Below are positions 1-5,336 of a stretch of DNA of 5,379 nucleotides, in pieces. The position numbers were made by a program, and so were the translations under genes. This stretch comes from Desulfobacteraceae bacterium. Lineage in GTDB: Bacteria; Desulfobacterota; Desulfobacteria; Desulfobacterales; DAOWNP01. The notes below the pieces were generated by a model. It was not told where the DNA came from. It searched no databases and saw nothing but the letters and a program-made list of their open reading frames with translations. The stretch spans positions 1 to 5,379 of the forward strand of contig DAOWNP010000178.1 of NCBI GenBank assembly GCA_030642545.1. The letters run 5' to 3'. Position 1 is the first letter of the stretch; each line of letters starts with the position of its first letter.

Positions 1-2
1 GG

Positions 3-407
3 AAAGATTACGCGAAAAGATCGAATAACAGGGTATTAAAGAAAAGGTTGTCAGAATATAAATCATATATCAAAGATATCTCGCTGAATTTGAAAGGATT
101 GAGTTCCTTTGACGAAGACTTAAGTGCATTAACAACAATAGCTGATGAAAAACTCGGTCTTTTCAATGGTGAACATGGGAGATACCGGATAGCCAAACTG
201 TTCAGATGTAATGGGAATATGGACGGAATAATAACAATGACTTCAATGTATGAAAATACCGGTATTATTCTGGGAATTATTAGTGAGAAGTACCAGCGTG
301 AGCTTACAAAACCTGTTTTAAATCTCACTTATGACGGTAGCTCCCACAGTAATAATGAAGATTTAATTGGTAATTTTATCTATTATCTGTCAATAGTGTC
401 CGATTAG
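3..407 (+). CDS. C-terminal part of a 2-hydroxyacyl-CoA dehydratase activase-related protein (DUF2229/COG3580-3581-like), 5' end outside window
   Basis: The frame is open from the left edge, so this is the last 134 residues of a longer protein; the TTG at 48 is not a credible start. Seen: a charged helical stretch (KDYAKRSNNRVLKKRLSEY), then GEHGRYRIAKLF, MDGIITMTSMYENTG, and the block PVLNLTYDG followed by N and NFIYYL. From memory of the family, this matches the C-terminal pattern of the long acyl-CoA dehydratase activase proteins: GE.....K......DG..N..PF.CMPG..., then P.L...YDGQED.N...RLEAF. These proteins are relatives of the HgdC/HgdB systems that activate radical 2-hydroxyacyl-CoA dehydratases or benzoyl-CoA reductases. 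Odd points: the usual Cys of the F.CMPG motif is replaced (TSMYENT), so a cluster ligand may be missing, and the last five codons (SIVSD) plus the stop come from an inserted repeat at 391-479. A convergent thiolase gene lies downstream. Family moderately sure; substrate unknown. Confidence 0.7.
   Translation, partial: KDYAKRSNNRVLKKRLSEYKSYIKDISLNLKGLSSFDEDLSALTTIADEKLGLFNGEHGRYRIAKLFRCNGNMDGIITMTSMYENTGIILGIISEKYQRELTKPVLNLTYDGSSHSNNEDLIGNFIYYLSIVSD
382..390. repeat. Left copy of 9-bp target-site duplication
   Basis: ATTATCTGT directly abuts the left inverted repeat of the miniature element. The partner AATATCTGT at 480-488 abuts the right inverted repeat. One mismatch in nine suggests an insertion that has had time to drift slightly. 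Confidence 0.65.
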
Positions 408-479
408 AATTTTGCATGAGGGAAGTTTATTTGTTTTTGTCTATTTTGTTTCTTGCAATTTCCTAACCGGACACTACTG
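391..479. mobile_element. 89-bp MITE-like element with 26-bp inverted ends and a target duplication
   Basis: The left end (391-416) and the reverse complement of the right end (454-479) agree at 21 of 26 positions, sharing the core TAGTGTCCG.TTAG and TTGCA at the inner edge. The flanks are ATTATCTGT (382-390) and AATATCTGT (480-488), a direct repeat matching at 8 of 9 positions, as expected for a target-site duplication. The interior is too short for any transposase, so this is a non-autonomous miniature element or a deleted insertion sequence. A duplication of this size and ends of this kind would fit a DDE transposase of the IS4 type, but that assignment is from memory. It sits exactly at the 3' end of the activase-related gene and supplies that gene's present stop codon (TAG at 405-407). 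Confidence 0.75.
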
Positions 480-488
480 AATATCTGT
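480..488. repeat. Right copy of 9-bp target-site duplication
   Basis: AATATCTGT follows the right inverted repeat and matches 382-390 at 8 of 9 positions. Joining base 390 to base 489 (removing the element and one repeat copy) gives TAA in the frame of the upstream gene, which restores a stop right after NFIYYL. Confidence 0.65.
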
Positions 489-500
489 AATTAATTTGAT

Positions 501-546
501 AAAAACAGACAAAGTTTTTTATAAAAATAAATCTTTGCCTGTTTTT
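501..546. terminator. Bidirectional intrinsic terminator between convergent genes
   Basis: The 14-nt arm at 501-514 (AAAAACAGACAAAG) pairs with 533-546 (CTTTGCCTGTTTTT) across an 18-nt AT-rich loop. The single imperfect pair is A-C when read on the plus strand but a G-U wobble on the minus strand, so the hairpin is slightly better for the thiolase transcript, whose stop is 24 nt away. Both directions end in a T run. It probably terminates the thiolase on the minus strand and the activase-related gene on the plus strand. The GC part of the stem is short, so efficiency is uncertain. Confidence 0.7.
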
Positions 547-570
547 AATTTATAATATCTTAACTATTTT

Positions 571-1749
571 TTAATCTTTTGTATACATTGCTACAACAGC
601 TGATCCACCAAGACCGATATTATGCTGCATGCCAATTTTTGCACCTTCAACCTGCCTTTTTCCGGCTTGCCCTCGCAATTGCCAGTTTATTTCAGCACAC
701 TGTGCAAGACCTGTTGCTCCTAATGGATGTCCTTTTGAAAGAAGTCCACCAGAAGGATTTGTTACAATTTTTCCACCATATGTATTATCACCATCATTGA
801 TAAATTTTTCAGCAGTTCCCTCAGGAGTAAGTCCTAATCCTTCATAGGTAATTAACTCATTTACTGTAAAACAGTCATGGAGCTCAATAACATCAACTTC
901 ATCAGGCCCTATACCTGTTTCTTCATATAACTCTTTTGCGGCAGCTCCTGTCATATCATAACCCACTATACGCATTGGGCTTTTAGCATTAAAAGTACTA
1001 TCAAAATCACTATTTATGGTTTGACCCAAAAAATATACAGGATTTGAAATATTATGTTTTTTTGCAAAATCATCAGAGCATACTACAGCAGCAGCAGCTC
1101 CACAGGTAGGAGGACAGCATTGATAACGGGTTAATGGGCCAAACTGATGGGGAGACTCCATTATCTCTTCTACTGTTAAAGGAGTTCTAAATATTGCTCG
1201 TTCATTATCCTTAGCATGTTTTCTTGCTTTAACAGTAATTTTGGCAAAAGTTTCAGCTTTAATACCATATTTTTCCATATACTCAACTCCTGCACCACCA
1301 AAAAGCTGAGCTGTTGGAGTAGCAGCAGTTAATTGCTGTAATTCTGCTAATTTAAAAAAATAATCTTCCATAGGAGTAGGCCGATCATCAAAAACAATAC
1401 CTAAAGCACCAGGTTTCATCTGTTCAAAACCTAAAGCAAGAGCACACTCAACATAACCTGCTTCAACAGCACGACGAGCAAGATACAGAGCATTTGATCC
1501 TGTGGCACAATTATTATTTAAATTATAAATAGGAATACCTGTTACACCAAAATCATAGAGCACTTTTTCTCCAGCACAGCTATCTGCATATACCCATCCG
1601 GTATAAGCTTCTTCTATTTCATTGTATTCAATACCTGCATCTTTTAAAGCATCCATTGCAGCCTCTTTGCCCATTGTTGTATATGGGATAAGTGCTTTGG
1701 GTGATGTAAATTTTGTCATACCAACACCAATTACATTTACTCTTCTCAT
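571..1749 (-). CDS. SCP-x-type thiolase (thiolase/lipid-transfer protein family, acetyl-CoA acetyltransferase-like)
   Basis: A complete 392-residue thiolase-fold protein. In this numbering, seen motifs are: the N-terminal MRRVNVIGVGMTKF; the nucleophile loop NNNCATGS (Cys81); HDCF (His291/Cys293); GHPLGATG (His341); and the C-terminal HNIGLGGSAVV (His376). The Cys of HDCF and the HN.G.GG ending, in place of the classical C.G motif, are the signature of the SCP2/SCP-x thiolase branch. The run from NPSGGLLSKGHPLG to AGKRQV closely resembles the thiolase half of animal SCP-x, without the SCP2 sterol-carrier domain. The catalytic set looks intact, so CoA-dependent cleavage (or condensation) of 3-oxoacyl-CoA is expected in the cytoplasm, perhaps in fatty or branched-chain acyl-CoA degradation; the substrate is not evident. 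Start: an ATG at 1764 would add MEAQK, but GGAGG at 1758-1762 lies 8 nt before the ATG at 1749, and MRRV... is the usual beginning of the family. Monocistronic, followed by a terminator. Confidence 0.93.
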   Translation of the reverse strand: MRRVNVIGVGMTKFTSPKALIPYTTMGKEAAMDALKDAGIEYNEIEEAYTGWVYADSCAGEKVLYDFGVTGIPIYNLNNNCATGSNALYLARRAVEAGYVECALALGFEQMKPGALGIVFDDRPTPMEDYFFKLAELQQLTAATPTAQLFGGAGVEYMEKYGIKAETFAKITVKARKHAKDNERAIFRTPLTVEEIMESPHQFGPLTRYQCCPPTCGAAAAVVCSDDFAKKHNISNPVYFLGQTINSDFDSTFNAKSPMRIVGYDMTGAAAKELYEETGIGPDEVDVIELHDCFTVNELITYEGLGLTPEGTAEKFINDGDNTYGGKIVTNPSGGLLSKGHPLGATGLAQCAEINWQLRGQAGKRQVEGAKIGMQHNIGLGGSAVVAMYTKD

Positions 1750-1757
1750 TTTTTGTG

Positions 1758-1762
1758 CCTCC
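1758..1762 (-). promoter_or_regulatory. Ribosome binding site that decides the thiolase start
   Basis: GGAGG on the minus strand, 8 nt from the ATG at 1749. It overlaps the upstream in-frame ATG (1762-1764), which itself has no purine-rich site in front of it. This favours initiation at 1749. Confidence 0.75.
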
Positions 1763-1766
1763 ATGA

Positions 1767-1883
1767 TTAGGAAGGTGGGCGAAACAACTTCCTCAACTAT
1801 AGTCTCACAACTTTGTGATCGTCTTCGTACGATCTCAAATCTATGTACCTGTTTGTGGAACTTATTTTGTCCATCTCCCTTAG
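1767..1883 (-). repeat. MITE-like repeat, long copy, immediately upstream of the thiolase RBS
   Basis: The left edge (1767-1784, TTAGGAAGGTGGGCGAAA) and the reverse complement of the right edge (1865-1882, TAAGGGAGATGGACAAAA) agree at 13 of 18 positions, so the segment is bounded by inverted repeats. Its right half (1837-1890) is a diverged relative of the right halves of the repeats at 2015-2085 and 5148-5220: all share a TTT(T/A)(G/T)TCC core and then CTTAG. Inside are small inverted repeats at 1769-1793 (AGGAAG/CTTCCT), 1806-1817 (CACA/TGTG) and 1817-1834 (GATCGT/ACGATC). The element ends 5 nt before the GGAGG of the thiolase, so it would form most of that transcript's 5' leader if the promoter lies further upstream. 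No clear target duplication was found. Confidence 0.5.
1817..1834. repeat. Hairpin in the thiolase leader region
   Basis: GATCGT (1817-1822) and ACGATC (1829-1834) form a perfect 6-bp stem with a 6-nt loop, next to a smaller CACA/TGTG hairpin at 1806-1817. It lies inside the repeat element upstream of the thiolase. There is no T run, so it is not a terminator; its role is unknown. Confidence 0.5.
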
Positions 1884-2014
1884 CTTGTTACATTAATAAA
1901 AAAAAATAAATTTTTACAAAAAAATGATAAACCTTGATCTGAAAAAAAATCTTTGCTTTTATTCAAACCATGGTTATTAATAATAGTTTGCTCTTTTGAT
2001 GTTTTTGTGATTTT

Positions 2015-2085
2015 AGATCGGGCAATAGATGGCCTGAATCTATATATGTATAATTGCGAAAGAAAGTTTTATCCGCGTTCTTTAG
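2015..2085 (-). repeat. MITE-like repeat, second copy
   Basis: Aligned by hand with 5156-5220, the segment 2020-2085 matches at about 57 of 67 columns. The seven substitutions are all transitions and there are three single-base gaps. The strongest block runs from GAATCTAT through TATGTATAATTGCG to AAAGTTTT and TTAG. Its left edge (AGATCGGGCAA) is more worn than in the copy at 5148. It lies in the 600-bp gap between thiolase and clpB in the same orientation as the other two copies. Too short to encode anything. Confidence 0.75.
2047..2075 (-). promoter_or_regulatory. Promoter-like boxes inside the repeat, pointing toward the thiolase
   Basis: On the minus strand: CGGATA (2070-2075), a 17-nt spacer, then TATACA (2047-2052). 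The same geometry occurs in the repeat copy at 5148-5220 with a better -35 (TGGACA). The match to the sigma-70 consensus is moderate and the region is AT-rich, so chance is possible. The thiolase start is about 300 nt downstream. Confidence 0.25.
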
Positions 2086-2349
2086 TTACTTATAAACGTG
2101 TCAATTATAAATTCTCTGGGGTTTTCTAAACCTTTATTCGTTAACACATTGAAACTGTTATATCCAAAAACTCTGTCCATTTATCAAACTAATAATCATT
2201 CCAACAAGTTATAAGAATTTATGATTATAGTATTATAGATACAAATATTTTAATTGTAGTTAAAATATTAAACTGTTTTTATAGTATTTTAAAAAATGAT
2301 TTATACCAATCAACAATTTACAAATAAAAAAGTCAACATTTTTTATTTT
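2086..2349. other. AT-rich intergenic stretch downstream of clpB
   Basis: No open frame with a start and ribosome site is supported here. There is a short hairpin GGTTT/AAACC (2120-2132) without a T run and a 10-bp AT-only inverted repeat (2244-2269), listed separately. No RNA gene is recognised. The base just after the clpB stop is a run of T and A without a GC-containing hairpin, so no convincing clpB terminator is visible. Confidence 0.6.
2244..2269. repeat. Perfect 10-bp AT-only inverted repeat downstream of clpB
   Basis: AATATTTTAA (2244-2253) and TTAAAATATT (2260-2269) form a perfect stem with a 6-nt loop, about 80 nt past the clpB stop. It could act as a weak transcript end or stabilise the 3' end of the clpB mRNA, but it contains no GC pair and may be chance in AT-rich DNA. 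Confidence 0.35.
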
Positions 2350-4944
2350 TTATTTTTTTGTTGTTTTAAATGTCAATTCACCTTTTTTCGTATCAGCAAT
2401 TATAGTTTCTTCATTTTTAATATTCCCTTTTAATATCTCCATGGCAAGAGGATTTTCTATATACTGCTGAATAGCTCTTTTAAGAGGTCTTGCTCCATAT
2501 GCAGGATCATATCCCTTATCTGCAAGAAATTCTTTTGCATTCCGGGTTAATGTTAATGTGATTTTTTGATTAGTAAGCCTTGCTGCAAGCCGTTTAAGCT
2601 GGATATCTACAATATTTATAATTTGATCTCTATTAAGATTATGAAAGATAATTGTTTCATCTATTCTGTTTAAAAATTCCGGTTTAAAACTGTTTTTTAA
2701 AGCATTTTTTATTAGAGATTCCATCTCTTCTCTTTTTTCTGCTCCAAAATCCTGAATAAACTGGCTTCCTATATTAGATGTCATAATTATAATAGTATTT
2801 TTAAAATTAACGGTTTTTCCATGTCCATCTGTCATGCGGCCATCGTCCAATATCTGAAGTAAAATATTAAAAACATCTGGGTGAGCTTTCTCAATTTCGT
2901 CAAACAATATTATGGAATATGGTTTTCTTCGCACATTTTCTGTAAGATAACCACCCTCTTCATATCCTACATAGCCAGGAGGAGCTCCTATGAGCCTTGC
3001 TACAGAATGTTTTTCCATATATTCAGACATATCTATTCTTATTATTGCCTGCTCATTATCAAAAATAAATTCTGCAAGGGCCTTGGATAGTTCTGTTTTG
3101 CCTACTCCTGTAGGACCCATAAAAAGAAACGACCCTATAGGACGATTTGGATCCTGAAGACCTGCTTTTGCTCTTCGTACAGCATTTGAAACAGCAGTTA
3201 CCGCTTCATCCTGACCTATAACTTTTTTTTGAAGTCGCTGCTCCATCTGTACCAGTTTTTCTTTTTCACCTTCAAGCATTTTGCTGACAGGTATTTGTGT
3301 CCATCTTGAAACTACATTTGCAATATCTTCATCATCTACTTCCTCTTTTAACATCTTTTTATCTTTTTGAATAATGCTTAAATCAGTATTTAAACCTGCA
3401 ATTTTTTTGTTTAATATATCTGTTTTACCATATCTTATTTCTGCGACTTTAGCGAAATCCCCATCTCTTTCAGCTTGTTGTTCTTCTGTTTTTAACTGTT
3501 CCAACTCTTCTTTGGAACATCTTATGGAATTTATAATATCTTTTTCTTTTTGCCAGTGAAGTTTTTTTTCAGAAAGTTCCTTTTTTAATACTTTAAGCTC
3601 TGTATCAAGTTTATCAATACGGTCTTTTGATCCTTTGTCAGTCTCTTTTTTTAATGCTTCTTTCTCTATTTCTATCTGTGTTATTTTTCTCTGCTCTTCA
3701 TCTATTTCAGCAGGCATGCTGTCTATTTCTATTCTTAGCTTTGATGCACTTTCGTCTATTAAATCTATTGCTTTGTCAGGAAGAAAGCGATCTGCTATAT
3801 ATCTTGATGATAATGTTGCAGCAGCAACAATGGCTGAATCTTTTATTCTGACTCCATGATGAATTTCATATTTTTCTTTAAGTCCCCTTAAAATAGAAAT
3901 CGTATCTTCTACTGAAGGTTCTGGTGTCATTACAGGCTGAAATCGTCTTTCAAGAGCAGCATCTTTTTCTATATATTTTTTGTATTCATTTAACGTAGTA
4001 GCTCCAACACATTTTAATGTTCCTCTCGCAAGAGCTGGTTTTAACATATTGGAAGCATCCATAGAACCTTCACTTGCACCTGCTCCAACAAGGGTATGAA
4101 GTTCGTCAATAAAAAGAATTACCTCTCCGCTGGCATTTTCAATCTCTTTTAATACAGCTTTTAAGCGATCTTCAAATTCCCCCCTGTACTTTGCACCAGC
4201 TATTAATGCTCCCATATCGAGAGAAACAAGGCGCTTGTTTTTTAAAGTTTCAGATACATCACCTTCAACAATACGCTGGGCAAGACCTTCTACAATAGCT
4301 GTTTTTCCTACACCTGGTTCACCTATCAGCACCGGATTATTTTTTGTTCTTCTTGAAAGAACCTGAACAACCCGTCTTATTTCTTCGTCCCTGCCTATAA
4401 CAGGATCAAGCTTTCCCATATGTGCGAGTTGTGTAAGATCTATGCTGAATTTGTCGAGAGCCTGATATTTTTCTTCAGGATTTGGGTCTGTAATTCGTTG
4501 ATTTCCTCTGAATTCAATAAGAGTTTTTAAGATAGATTCTCTATTAATTTTATATTGTGCAAGTATATTGGCAGCATGTCCGCCTTTTTCTTCGACAATT
4601 GCAATAAAAATATGTTCTATGCTGACATATTCATCTTTCATATTAACAGCATTTGAAAAAGCCGCATTAAATATATTATTTGTTCTTTTTGAAATATATG
4701 CCTGGTCAATACCATTACCTGTTACAGAAGGTATTTTTTTCAGTACAAGTTGAAGTTCATTTAATATGCTGTCAGGAGAAACACCAAGTTTTTTTATCAT
4801 GGAACTGATAATACTCTCTTTTTCTTTTAGCATAACAAAAAGCAGATGCTCAGGGTCTATTTGTTGATGATTTTGATTTAAAGCTTCTGACTGAGCCTGC
4901 TGTATCATTTCCTGGGACTTAATTGTAAATTTATCAAATCTCAT
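2350..4944 (-). CDS. clpB: ATP-dependent protein disaggregase ClpB (Hsp104/HSP100 family)
   Basis: A complete 864-residue ClpB; the E. coli protein has 857. Domain order seen: N-terminal double Clp repeat (about 1-145); first AAA+ domain with Walker A GEPGVGKT (208-215), pore loop with GAKYRGEFE (Tyr253), Walker B VILFIDE (Glu281) and arginine finger RRF (333-335); a long coiled-coil middle domain (about 405-535) rich in Glu and Lys; second AAA+ domain with Walker A GPTGVGKT (610-617), pore loop GAPPGYVGYEEGG (653-665), Walker B IILFDEIE (678-685), and sensor-2 GARP (817-820). The middle domain and the absence of an IGF/IGL loop mark it as the DnaK-cooperating disaggregase, not a ClpP partner such as ClpA or ClpC. 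It acts in the cytoplasm as a hexamer that pulls polypeptides out of aggregates. The start is supported by AAGGAG 6 nt upstream. No dnaK, dnaJ or grpE is adjacent; the gene stands alone. All key residues are present. Confidence 0.98.
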   Translation of the reverse strand: MRFDKFTIKSQEMIQQAQSEALNQNHQQIDPEHLLFVMLKEKESIISSMIKKLGVSPDSILNELQLVLKKIPSVTGNGIDQAYISKRTNNIFNAAFSNAVNMKDEYVSIEHIFIAIVEEKGGHAANILAQYKINRESILKTLIEFRGNQRITDPNPEEKYQALDKFSIDLTQLAHMGKLDPVIGRDEEIRRVVQVLSRRTKNNPVLIGEPGVGKTAIVEGLAQRIVEGDVSETLKNKRLVSLDMGALIAGAKYRGEFEDRLKAVLKEIENASGEVILFIDELHTLVGAGASEGSMDASNMLKPALARGTLKCVGATTLNEYKKYIEKDAALERRFQPVMTPEPSVEDTISILRGLKEKYEIHHGVRIKDSAIVAAATLSSRYIADRFLPDKAIDLIDESASKLRIEIDSMPAEIDEEQRKITQIEIEKEALKKETDKGSKDRIDKLDTELKVLKKELSEKKLHWQKEKDIINSIRCSKEELEQLKTEEQQAERDGDFAKVAEIRYGKTDILNKKIAGLNTDLSIIQKDKKMLKEEVDDEDIANVVSRWTQIPVSKMLEGEKEKLVQMEQRLQKKVIGQDEAVTAVSNAVRRAKAGLQDPNRPIGSFLFMGPTGVGKTELSKALAEFIFDNEQAIIRIDMSEYMEKHSVARLIGAPPGYVGYEEGGYLTENVRRKPYSIILFDEIEKAHPDVFNILLQILDDGRMTDGHGKTVNFKNTIIIMTSNIGSQFIQDFGAEKREEMESLIKNALKNSFKPEFLNRIDETIIFHNLNRDQIINIVDIQLKRLAARLTNQKITLTLTRNAKEFLADKGYDPAYGARPLKRAIQQYIENPLAMEILKGNIKNEETIIADTKKGELTFKTTKK

Positions 4945-4950
4945 TCATAT

Positions 4951-4956
4951 CTCCTT
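4951..4956 (-). promoter_or_regulatory. clpB ribosome binding site
   Basis: AAGGAG on the minus strand with a 6-nt spacer to the ATG at 4944. An out-of-frame ATG lies within the spacer region (ATATGA), too close to the site to be used. This confirms the clpB start. Confidence 0.85.
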
Positions 4957-5008
4957 TTTTATAAAAACTACTTAATTTACAGGTTTTGCATTTTTATTCC
5001 TTGTAAAG

Positions 5009-5036
5009 AAAATAATCATAGAGTATTTAAAGTCAA
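5009..5036 (-). promoter_or_regulatory. Possible clpB promoter (sigma-70-like)
   Basis: TTGACT (5031-5036) and TATTTT (5009-5014) on the minus strand are separated by 16 nt, about 65 nt before the clpB start. The -35 is good and the -10 is weak. I see no CIRCE inverted repeat and no clear sigma-32 heat-shock promoter, so how clpB is induced is not shown by the sequence. Confidence 0.35.
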
Positions 5037-5147
5037 CTATTAAGGAATGAGAACAAAATAACTTACGAAACTGGATCAGGATTTTTTTTCATCCACAAAG
5101 CGCTTGAGCATATGCATAGCTTGTATTATGTAACTGTTTGAAAAACA

Positions 5148-5220
5148 TGGAAGATGGGCAAAGATGACTTGGAATCTATTATGTATAATTGCGGAAAAAA
5201 GTTTTGTCCACGTTCCTTAG
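5148..5220 (-). repeat. MITE-like repeat, third copy, upstream of clpB
   Basis: This is the best-preserved small copy. It is bounded by TGGAAGATGGGCAAA on the left (5148-5162) and, reading inward from the right end (5202-5220), CTAAGGAACGTGGACAAAA; the two edges agree at about 11 of 16 positions. It shares about 57 of 67 columns with the copy at 2015-2085 and the right-end pattern with the copy at 1767-1883. All three copies have the same orientation. It lies about 200 nt upstream of clpB. The parent element was not recognised and no target duplication is clear. Confidence 0.65.
5182..5210 (-). promoter_or_regulatory. Promoter-like boxes inside the repeat, pointing toward clpB
   Basis: On the minus strand: TGGACA (5205-5210), a 17-nt spacer, then TATACA (5182-5187). 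The -35 differs from TTGACA at one position; the -10 matches TATAAT at four of six. The spacing is conserved in the copy at 2047-2075. If active it would give clpB a leader of over 200 nt. Confidence 0.35.
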
Positions 5221-5245
5221 CATATTGGTAAAAAAAATATTGTAA

Positions 5246-5275
5246 TTGATTATAATTTTTGAAAAGTAGTATAAT
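5246..5275 (+). promoter_or_regulatory. Sigma-70-like promoter reading right, out of the window
   Basis: TTGATT (5246-5251), an 18-nt spacer, and a perfect TATAAT (5270-5275) on the plus strand. Its -10 is overlapped by a Fur-box-like sequence. It would drive a gene starting at or after 5337. Confidence 0.45.
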
Positions 5276-5288
5276 AATTATCATTTTA
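5270..5288. promoter_or_regulatory. Fur-box-like operator
   Basis: The 19-mer TATAATAATTATCATTTTA matches the classical Fur consensus GATAATGATAATCATTATC at 14 of 19 positions. It overlaps the -10 of the right-facing promoter, the position where an iron-dependent repressor would block transcription. AT-rich background raises the chance of a false match. Confidence 0.4.
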
Positions 5289-5299
5289 TATATAAAATG
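5282..5299. repeat. Perfect 18-bp palindrome near the predicted transcription start
   Basis: CATTTTATATATAAAATG reads the same on both strands. It begins inside the Fur-box-like site and falls at about +1 to +18 of the right-facing promoter, so it could be a second operator for a dimeric regulator. The regulator is unknown. Confidence 0.45.
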
Positions 5300-5316
5300 G
5301 TAGTTTTATGTAAATT

Positions 5317-5330
5317 GGCAACAGGTTGCC
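5317..5330 (+). repeat. Small hairpin in the leader of the right-edge gene
   Basis: GGCAA (5317-5321) pairs with TTGCC (5326-5330) around a CAGG loop. It ends 6 nt before the possible ATG at 5337 and might mask a start site. It does not match a riboswitch that I recognise. Confidence 0.4.
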
Positions 5331-5336
5331 TGCGGA

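Noticed and set aside
8..328. Long open frame on the minus strand opposite the activase-related gene
   Set aside because: It lies antisense to a frame with clear family motifs, has hydrophobic low-complexity composition and no ribosome-binding site; treated as a shadow.
579..847. Two plus-strand open frames within the thiolase 3' end
   Set aside because: They are antisense to a strongly conserved thiolase and show no family features.
1765..1887. N-terminal extension of the thiolase through the upstream open frame
   Set aside because: The 41 codons contain no ATG, GTG or TTG start, and the sequence belongs to a repeat element.
1622..1909. Plus-strand open frame spanning the thiolase start and the leader repeat
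   Set aside because: It is mostly antisense to thiolase codons and continues into repeat DNA; no plausible protein.
1893..1919. Thiolase promoter from TTGTAA and TATTAA on the minus strand
   Set aside because: The spacer is only 15 nt and the boxes are in near-homopolymer AT sequence; not distinguishable from background.
1767..2085. CRISPR array, because related repeats occur close together
   Set aside because: There are only two copies here, they are diverged, different in length and not regularly spaced, and no cas gene is present.
2118..2134. Terminator for clpB at the GGTTT/AAACC hairpin
   Set aside because: On the minus strand it is not followed by a T run and it lies over 200 nt past the stop codon.
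2881..4753. Several plus-strand open frames inside clpB
   Set aside because: All are antisense to intact clpB and reflect the codon bias of that gene.
4945..5147. CIRCE element or sigma-32 heat-shock promoter upstream of clpB
   Set aside because: I looked for the TTAGCACTC-type inverted repeat and for a CTTGAAA/CCCCAT-type promoter and saw neither.
5076..5210. Minus-strand open stretch of about 45 codons ending in MHMLKRFVDEKKS, upstream of clpB
   Set aside because: Half of it lies within the repeat element, it has no supported start or ribosome site upstream of the internal ATG, and the other repeat copies break the frame.
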